Positions 5,162 through 8,800 of a DNA stretch of 8,800 nt are shown in pieces (position 1 is the stretch's first letter; the number at the start of each line of letters is the position of its first letter). The position numbers and the translations under genes are program-made. The stretch comes from Bdellovibrionales bacterium (GTDB lineage Bacteria; Bdellovibrionota; Bdellovibrionia; Bdellovibrionales; Bdellovibrionaceae): positions 1-8,800 of the forward strand of contig DAHVKR010000031.1 in assembly GCA_027320785.1 (NCBI GenBank). The letters are read 5' to 3'. The notes below the pieces were generated by a model that saw only the letters and a program-made list of their open reading frames with translations, had not been told where the DNA came from and did not search any database.

Positions 5162-6113
5162 CAAAAAAATTGAATTCAAAAAAATAGCGCTTTTAATGGG
5201 AGCCCTATTTGCTCTGTCCCCATGGGCGAGTTCCGCAACAGCGTTGCTTGTCGGTGTGGCGATAGCTCTTTTTCTAGGTAATCCTGCAAAGACTTTAACC
5301 TCAAAACTCTCACAAAAGCTTTTGATGTATTCCATTGTGGCTTTGGGTGCGGGTATGAATTTGATTAAGGTGGCTTCGGTGGGGGCCCATGGTATTGGTT
5401 ACACAGCCATGAGTATTACCCTAACGCTTTTGTTGGGATGGATTTTAGGCACTCTTCTTAAAACGGAGTCCGAGATCAGTCAGTTGATCTCTTTTGGGAC
5501 AGCTATTTGTGGTGGAAGTGCTATCGCAGCTTTAGCTCCTGTTCTAAGGGCAAAACCGCATTCTATCACGGTTTCCTTAGGTATTGTATTTTTGCTCAAC
5601 TCCGTTGCGCTTCTTATTTTTCCTTCCCTGGGGCACATGATGGGATTTTCACAAGAGCAGTTTGGTCTTTGGTCAGCGTTAGCTGTACATGACACAAGCT
5701 CTGTCGTCGGGACAGGTTTGCAGTATGGACCTGTTGCTTTGGAAATTGGGACAACGGTGAAGTTGGCTCGTGCTCTCTGGATTGTTCCTGTCATATTTTT
5801 TATTGGCTTTATGAAAGCTCGAAATGATTCTGGAAAAGCGCCCGAAAATAAAACGAAAAAACCTTGGTTTATTTTAGGGTTCTTAATATGTGCGGGGATT
5901 TTTACTTGGATTCCACAGTTGAGCTCAACTGGACACATCGTTGAATTTATTGGCCAAAAAGGTCTTGTTTTAACGCTTTATTTAATCGGTGCTAATTTGA
6001 CAGTGGATTCTTTGAAAGAAGTGGGAGTTCGTCCCCTGATTCAAGGAGTTGTGCTTTGGGTTTGCGTAGCCTCTACAACAGCATTTCTGATTTCTCACTC
6101 CATAATTTCTTAA
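5127..6113 (+). CDS. YeiH-family putative sulfate/sulfite exporter (PSE family)
   Basis: The 328-residue integral membrane protein has about ten hydrophobic segments. The family signatures are LISFGTAICGGSAIAALAPVLRA (residues ~118-140), the HDTSSVVGTGLQYG segment, TVKLARALWIVPVIF, and LYLIGANL near the end. Members (UPF0324/YeiH, PF03601) are annotated as putative sulfate exporters; direct transport data are sparse. After an enzyme that makes sulfite, export of sulfite, sulfate or thiosulfate is the natural hypothesis. The start is ambiguous: ATG 5127 overlaps the rhodanese by 35 nt, ATG 5145 overlaps by 17 nt, and neither has a convincing Shine-Dalgarno, so coupling to rhodanese translation is likely. 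The extra residues of the longer form (MRVLGQ) are not visibly conserved. The gene end lies in the loop of the 6086-6130 inverted repeat. Confidence 0.88.
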   Translation: MRVLGQMQLNANKKIEFKKIALLMGALFALSPWASSATALLVGVAIALFLGNPAKTLTSKLSQKLLMYSIVALGAGMNLIKVASVGAHGIGYTAMSITLTLLLGWILGTLLKTESEISQLISFGTAICGGSAIAALAPVLRAKPHSITVSLGIVFLLNSVALLIFPSLGHMMGFSQEQFGLWSALAVHDTSSVVGTGLQYGPVALEIGTTVKLARALWIVPVIFFIGFMKARNDSGKAPENKTKKPWFILGFLICAGIFTWIPQLSSTGHIVEFIGQKGLVLTLYLIGANLTVDSLKEVGVRPLIQGVVLWVCVASTTAFLISHSIIS

Positions 6114-6130
6114 AAGAATGAGAAATCAGA
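6086..6130. terminator. 12-bp perfect inverted repeat between convergent genes, probable bidirectional terminator
   Basis: TCTGATTTCTCA (6086-6097) is exactly complementary in reverse to TGAGAAATCAGA (6119-6130), with a 21-nt loop that includes the yeiH stop and a small TTCT/AGAA sub-hairpin. It separates the yeiH-like gene from the convergent periplasmic rhodanese gene, where a terminator is expected. Neither side has a proper T-run (TCTTAAATTA follows on plus), so it is not a textbook intrinsic terminator. It may instead block readthrough by structure or protect the mRNA 3' end. Confidence 0.5.
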
Positions 6131-6143
6131 TCTTAAATTAAAA

Positions 6144-6470
6144 CTACTTTTTATGTGCGAGTTTTTCGGCGTCTTGAAGACCGCCGACATTCTCGAGATT
6201 TTTAAATCCCATCTTCTTCATCTTACCGACAGCGATACCAGCTCGTTTCCCGGATCGGCAGTAGACAAAATAATGATCTTCTTTCGATAGTTTTTTGACT
6301 TGGCTGTCGAACTGAGGGGATGTCACATCGATGTTAAGTGCCCCTTGGACATGCTCGGCCGTATACTCTTGAGGAGTGCGCACGTCTAAATATTTTGTTC
6401 CTGCGAACACAAATAAAGGAGATAAAATAATTTGTAGATATAAAAATCCCTTTACGAACGTTTTTTTCAC
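6144..6470 (-). CDS. Periplasmic single-domain rhodanese
   Basis: The 108-residue precursor starts with GTG (plus 6468-6470); no in-frame ATG is nearby, and GGGAG sits 6 nt upstream, so the start is convincing. Residues 1-23 form a signal peptide (KKTFVKG, then a hydrophobic core ending FVFA), probably cut before GT, with no lipobox cysteine. The mature part is a minimal rhodanese: KYLDVRTPQEYTAEHVQGALNID, then the active loop VYCRSGKRAG with catalytic Cys71, and a shortened end (ENVGGLQDAEKL). This resembles PspE, a small periplasmic rhodanese that transfers sulfur from thiosulfate. The mature domain is about 85 residues, at the small end for the family. It is divergent from the second ArsR/TolC/RND set across a 117-nt control region and convergent with the YeiH-like exporter. 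It could process exported or incoming thiosulfate or persulfides in the periplasm; this is inference. Confidence 0.9.
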   Translation of the reverse strand: MKKTFVKGFLYLQIILSPLFVFAGTKYLDVRTPQEYTAEHVQGALNIDVTSPQFDSQVKKLSKEDHYFVYCRSGKRAGIAVGKMKKMGFKNLENVGGLQDAEKLAHKK

Positions 6471-6482
6471 TTTTGACTCCCA

Positions 6483-6510
6483 TTCAGAATAAAAATAATA
6501 CAGCTATAAT
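6483..6510 (+). promoter_or_regulatory. Candidate promoter for the arsR-tolC-RND operon
   Basis: TTCAGA (6483-6488) and a perfect TATAAT (6505-6510) are separated by 16 nt. The -35 matches the consensus at four of six positions. A start near 6517 would put both downstream palindromes in a ~70-nt leader, so a repressor on the 6538-6565 site would act as a roadblock. A start inside the palindrome is an alternative, but no good -35 supports it. Confidence 0.4.
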
Positions 6511-6523
6511 ATATTTATTGCAA
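6495..6523 (-). promoter_or_regulatory. Candidate promoter for the periplasmic rhodanese gene
   Basis: On the minus strand TTGCAA (plus 6518-6523) and TATTAT (plus 6495-6500) are 17 nt apart. The start would fall near 6488, giving a leader of about 18 nt with the GGGAG Shine-Dalgarno. The -35 lies in the palindrome TATTGCAATA (6516-6525), and the -10 overlaps the region of the divergent candidate promoter, so the two directions may compete. Confidence 0.5.
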
Positions 6524-6537
6524 TAGTCTTATAAATA

Positions 6538-6565
6538 CATTAGTTTATATATTTAGAAACTAATG
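6538..6565. promoter_or_regulatory. Operator candidate: CATTAGTTT-N10-AAACTAATG
   Basis: A perfect 9-bp inverted repeat with a 10-nt spacer (28 bp in all), 22 nt before the second ArsR gene and ending before its AAAGGA Shine-Dalgarno. ArsR-family dimers bind such palindromes near their own starts, so autoregulation is the simplest reading. The arms contain G and C bases, which makes chance less likely than for a pure A/T palindrome. As RNA it could also fold into a leader hairpin. Confidence 0.65.
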
Positions 6566-6587
6566 ATCTAATGGAAAGGATGTTCGA

Positions 6588-6959
6588 ATGAGGAAAAGGG
6601 CGGAAAAAAGATTGTCTCAAACTAAGACAATCTACGAAATGCAGGCGGAAATCTGCTCTGCCTTGGCGCATCCCATTAGGATTCAGGTTCTAGAGATCTT
6701 ATCAAATGGTGAGAAAACCGTAGGTGACTTGTTAGAAGTCCTGCAGGTGCCGAAAGCAAATCTTTCTCAACATTTATCTGTTTTAAAGGATGTGGGTGTC
6801 ATACAAACCCGCAAGGAAGGTCTTTACCATTATATGAGTCTTTCCATTCCTAAAATTAAGGACGCGTGTTCAATAATACGTACAGTTCTCATAGAAAAAG
6901 TAGCAAATGAAGAGAAGAAGAATATAGAAATTATTCGAGAATTAAAGGCCCAGAGGTAA
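6588..6959 (+). CDS. ArsR/SmtB-family transcriptional regulator
   Basis: The 123-residue winged-helix protein starts at ATG 6588 with AAAGGA 7 nt upstream. ICSALAHPIRIQVLEIL (22-38) is the family entry motif, KTVGDLLEVLQVPKANLSQHLSVLKDVGVI (43-72) contains the recognition helix, and QTRKEGLYHYMSL (73-85) is the wing. The C-terminal tail (102-123, lysine- and glutamate-rich) is probably a dimer helix. Only two cysteines are present: Cys23 just before the ALAHP motif and Cys94 in IKDACSIIRTVL. The classical CVC metal site of ArsR is absent. The pair could form a dithiol switch or bind metal across the dimer. It is not a close copy of the regulator at 3752 and has a different palindrome. It precedes tolC by 2 nt, so it most likely represses its own efflux operon. 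The inducer is unknown. Confidence 0.88.
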   Translation: MRKRAEKRLSQTKTIYEMQAEICSALAHPIRIQVLEILSNGEKTVGDLLEVLQVPKANLSQHLSVLKDVGVIQTRKEGLYHYMSLSIPKIKDACSIIRTVLIEKVANEEKKNIEIIRELKAQR

Positions 6960-6961
6960 TT

Positions 6962-8299
6962 ATGAAAAGAGATAAAGTAGCAGCTGGAGCTCTCGTTTTA
7001 TTGTGGACTCTTCAGTCGGTAGCGGGATCCCTTTCTTTTAAAGAAGTTTGGTCACAGATCGAGTCGACTTCGCCAGCACAAGAGGCGGCTCACTTACAGG
7101 TTCAGTCCCTAGAGGAGGCCCGAGCGCGCGCCGATCGACATTGGCTTCCCAAAGTTTATGTGGATGCGCGGACCTATCAAACAAATGATCCGGGTCAGTC
7201 CTTCTTCGGTCTTTTAGAGCAAAGAAAGGTCACTCAATCTGACTTTGATCCGAATGCTCTGAATCATCCTGGCACTTCCACCTACACGCGAGGGGCTCTC
7301 GGTCTCGACTTGCCTTTATTTGAAGGTAATATGAAGGTGTCTCAGTCGGCTCTTTATGATCATTCATTAAAAGCTCAAAAAATGACGTCTTCACAAATTC
7401 AATTAGAACAGTACTCACAGGTCGGTATAGCCTATGGATCCATTATTGTTCTGCAGGCGCAGATTGAAAAATTGAATAACGTATCAGATGAAATTCAAAA
7501 ACTTTTAAAAAGGTATCAAATCGGTCAGAAATCAAACCCAGTTGGATACTCAGGGCTGCTAGGTCTGAAGTCGTTAGCAAATCGTATTTCAGGTTTGTTA
7601 GAGCAATATAAAGCTCAAGAGCAGGCCTACTATAAAACGCTTAAAGAAATGGGTGTTCAAAATCAGGGTTGGACTCCTGAGGCTGTGCCTTCGCAGAAGT
7701 TTGTGGAAGATTATCTTTCTTTACAAAAAAATGAGGGCATTGAATCTTCATATCAAGTTCAAGCTCAGTTAGATAATGTAAAAGCAGCCAAAGAAATGGC
7801 TAAAATGGAAAGAGCTCGCTACATGCCTCGCATTGGGGCTTTTGCAGAAAGCTATACATTTAATGGAAGTCGTGACACGGCCAATGGCTACTCGGCAGGA
7901 CTTTATCTTCAGTGGAATCTTTTTGATCCAGCGGATTTTGGACGTTATAAAGAGGCGCGAATCAAAGCCATGGCAGGAGAAAAGCAAGTTCAAGCCCTTA
8001 TTCAGCAGCAAAATGCTGAGAAAGCCATTGCCGATGAAACAGAAGGGGCTCTTCGTTCAAACCTTAAGCTTTTGCAAGAGAGTGATCAGCTTTTAAATGA
8101 ACAAATGAAGGTTTCAACTACTCTTTTTCGCAATGGATCTATTACAGCTTTGCAGCTGGTTGAAATTTTAAACCGTCGCGCCGACTTGATTTCACAGCAA
8201 AATGATCTCGAGCTCAGTCTGATTAAAACGGCGTCAAGCAAAATAACAAAATATGAATTTCAAATACCATTTCAAACTGGAAATGGGGGAAGTAAATGA
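6962..8299 (+). CDS. TolC-family outer-membrane efflux channel
   Basis: This 445-residue protein has a signal peptide (residues 1-~22, hydrophobic core AAGALVLLWTLQSVAG) without a lipobox cysteine, so it is probably not a lipoprotein. Two outer-membrane efflux repeats are visible. Repeat one holds the equatorial and barrel segment ending GALGLDLPLFEG (111-122) after DFDPNALNHPG, and repeat two holds the matching LYLQWNLFDPADFGRYKEA (~314-332). Long coiled-coil stretches follow each (for example 340-430, rich in Q, E, K and A). TolC proteins trimerise and form the exit duct of tripartite pumps. The Shine-Dalgarno AGAGG lies 5 nt before the ATG, inside the end of arsR, and the stop overlaps the RND start (ATGA, 8296-8299), so channel and pump are translationally coupled. 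The substrate is not readable from this protein. Confidence 0.92.
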   Translation: MKRDKVAAGALVLLWTLQSVAGSLSFKEVWSQIESTSPAQEAAHLQVQSLEEARARADRHWLPKVYVDARTYQTNDPGQSFFGLLEQRKVTQSDFDPNALNHPGTSTYTRGALGLDLPLFEGNMKVSQSALYDHSLKAQKMTSSQIQLEQYSQVGIAYGSIIVLQAQIEKLNNVSDEIQKLLKRYQIGQKSNPVGYSGLLGLKSLANRISGLLEQYKAQEQAYYKTLKEMGVQNQGWTPEAVPSQKFVEDYLSLQKNEGIESSYQVQAQLDNVKAAKEMAKMERARYMPRIGAFAESYTFNGSRDTANGYSAGLYLQWNLFDPADFGRYKEARIKAMAGEKQVQALIQQQNAEKAIADETEGALRSNLKLLQESDQLLNEQMKVSTTLFRNGSITALQLVEILNRRADLISQQNDLELSLIKTASSKITKYEFQIPFQTGNGGSK

Positions 8300-8800
8300 A
8301 ACAAGAAAAATTAGGATTTGCGGGAAAACTAGGACAAACATTTGTTCACTCTAAATTAACACCTGTTGTTGTCATTGCCAGTTTACTGCTAGGTGTAATG
8401 GCTGTTTACCTGACGCCTAAAGAAGAAGAGCCACAAATTTCGGTTCCGATGATTGACATTCGAACTCCAGCTCCAGGTTTTACTCCTGAAGAGACAGAGA
8501 GAAAAGTGACAGAACCCATCGAGCGTGCGGTATGGGGTTTGGATGGAGTAGAGTATGTCTACTCGGCCAGCCAAGCACACGGAAGCTTGGTGACGGTTCG
8601 ATTTAAAGTGGGTGAGCCCATGGAGCCTAGTCTTGTTAAAATCCATCACAAGCTTATGACAATTCGCGATCAACTTCCTTCCAATGTGATGCCTTCTGAG
8701 GTGAAATCTTTTTCGATCGACGATGTTCCCTTTCTGGTTTTGACGTTTACCTCCAAATCACTTGATTCGTATGAATTGAGAACTCGAGTGGCACCCCTTG
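8296..8800 (+). CDS. RND efflux permease, N-terminal part (3' truncated)
   Basis: Only the first 168 residues are present; the usual length is above 1000, so most of the gene lies beyond the right edge. ATG 8296 overlaps the tolC stop. The N-terminal helix (~22-39, TPVVVIASLLLGVMAVYL) is followed by TPKEEEPQISVPMIDIRTPAPGFTPEETERKVTEPIE, the start of the first porter subdomain, then WGLDGVEYVYSASQAHGSLVTVRFKVG and DDVPFLVLTF. The EEEPQISVP signature places it in the hydrophobe/amphiphile (HAE-like) ACR_tran group, not the heavy-metal (CzcA/CusA) group, which has a different early porter sequence. The order arsR-tolC-RND leaves the membrane-fusion adaptor unseen; it is expected downstream. The proton-relay residues of helix 4 cannot be checked here. 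Confidence 0.93.
   Translation, partial: MKQEKLGFAGKLGQTFVHSKLTPVVVIASLLLGVMAVYLTPKEEEPQISVPMIDIRTPAPGFTPEETERKVTEPIERAVWGLDGVEYVYSASQAHGSLVTVRFKVGEPMEPSLVKIHHKLMTIRDQLPSNVMPSEVKSFSIDDVPFLVLTFTSKSLDSYELRTRVAPL

Noticed and set aside
4853..5335. Long minus-strand frame (160 codons) opposite the rhodanese and exporter genes
   Set aside because: It is antisense to two clearly conserved genes and its translation has no recognisable motif.
5480..5938. Minus-strand frame of 152 codons opposite the yeiH-like gene
   Set aside because: It is a shadow of a membrane protein gene; the translation is rich in Pro, Lys and Cys without domain signatures.
8389..8673. Minus-strand frame near the right edge
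   Set aside because: It lies opposite the RND permease, whose plus-strand reading shows conserved porter motifs throughout.
8296..8800. Heavy-metal (CzcA/CusA-type) RND pump
   Set aside because: An ArsR neighbour suggests metals, but the N-terminal porter sequence (PKEEEPQISVP) is of the HAE-like type; the diagnostic helix-4 region is outside the window.
1..8800. Mobile element, attachment site, CRISPR or toxin-antitoxin content
   Set aside because: No transposase, integrase, terminal repeats, spaced direct-repeat array or small toxin-like gene pairs were seen.

Overview
The window comes from a Gram-negative bacterium: it encodes a TolC-type outer-membrane channel, an RND pump and a signal-peptide-bearing periplasmic rhodanese. 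Base composition is moderately AT-rich (low 40s % G+C by eye) and the control regions are very AT-rich. Proteobacteria sensu lato (gamma-proteobacteria, or a Bdellovibrionota/Bacteriovorax-like lineage) fit, but nothing fixes the genus. No IS element, CRISPR array, tRNA or rRNA was seen. The sequence is almost fully coding; only two intergenic gaps are of regulatory size.

Layout. (1) Positions 1-1958, plus strand: the C-terminal end of a ClC chloride channel with a CBS pair, then a DAO-type FAD oxidoreductase. (2) Positions 1955-3665, minus strand: a tight four-gene operon read in the order thioredoxin, OsmC/YhfA-like protein, DUF302 protein, membrane-anchored TlpA-like thioredoxin. Neighbours overlap by 4 nt or lie 3 nt apart. 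(3) Positions 3666-3751: a divergent control region. A perfect 7-bp inverted repeat lies inside the promoters for both directions. (4) Positions 3752-6113, plus strand: an ArsR/BigR-like regulator, an ETHE1-type persulfide dioxygenase, a membrane-anchored rhodanese and a YeiH-family putative sulfate/sulfite exporter. (5) Positions 6144-6470, minus strand: a periplasmic rhodanese with a GTG start, facing the exporter across a 12-bp inverted repeat. (6) Positions 6471-6587: a second divergent control region with two palindromes. (7) Positions 6588-8800, plus strand: a second ArsR-family regulator, a TolC-family protein and the first 168 residues of an RND permease that runs off the window.

How the genes may work together. 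The core (3667-6113) reads as a reactive-sulfur (sulfide/persulfide) detoxification island. The regulator would sense persulfide, the dioxygenase would oxidise glutathione persulfide to sulfite, the rhodanese would pass sulfane sulfur between carriers, and the YeiH-like protein would export the oxyanion. The divergent thioredoxin/OsmC/DUF302/TlpA operon looks like a reductive or thiol-repair arm under the same operator. The second rhodanese, ArsR and RND cluster suggests that the response extends to the periplasm and to efflux. No sulfide:quinone oxidoreductase lies in the window. The enzyme identities are well supported by motifs; the regulatory logic, the role of DUF302 and the link from RND efflux to sulfur are inference.
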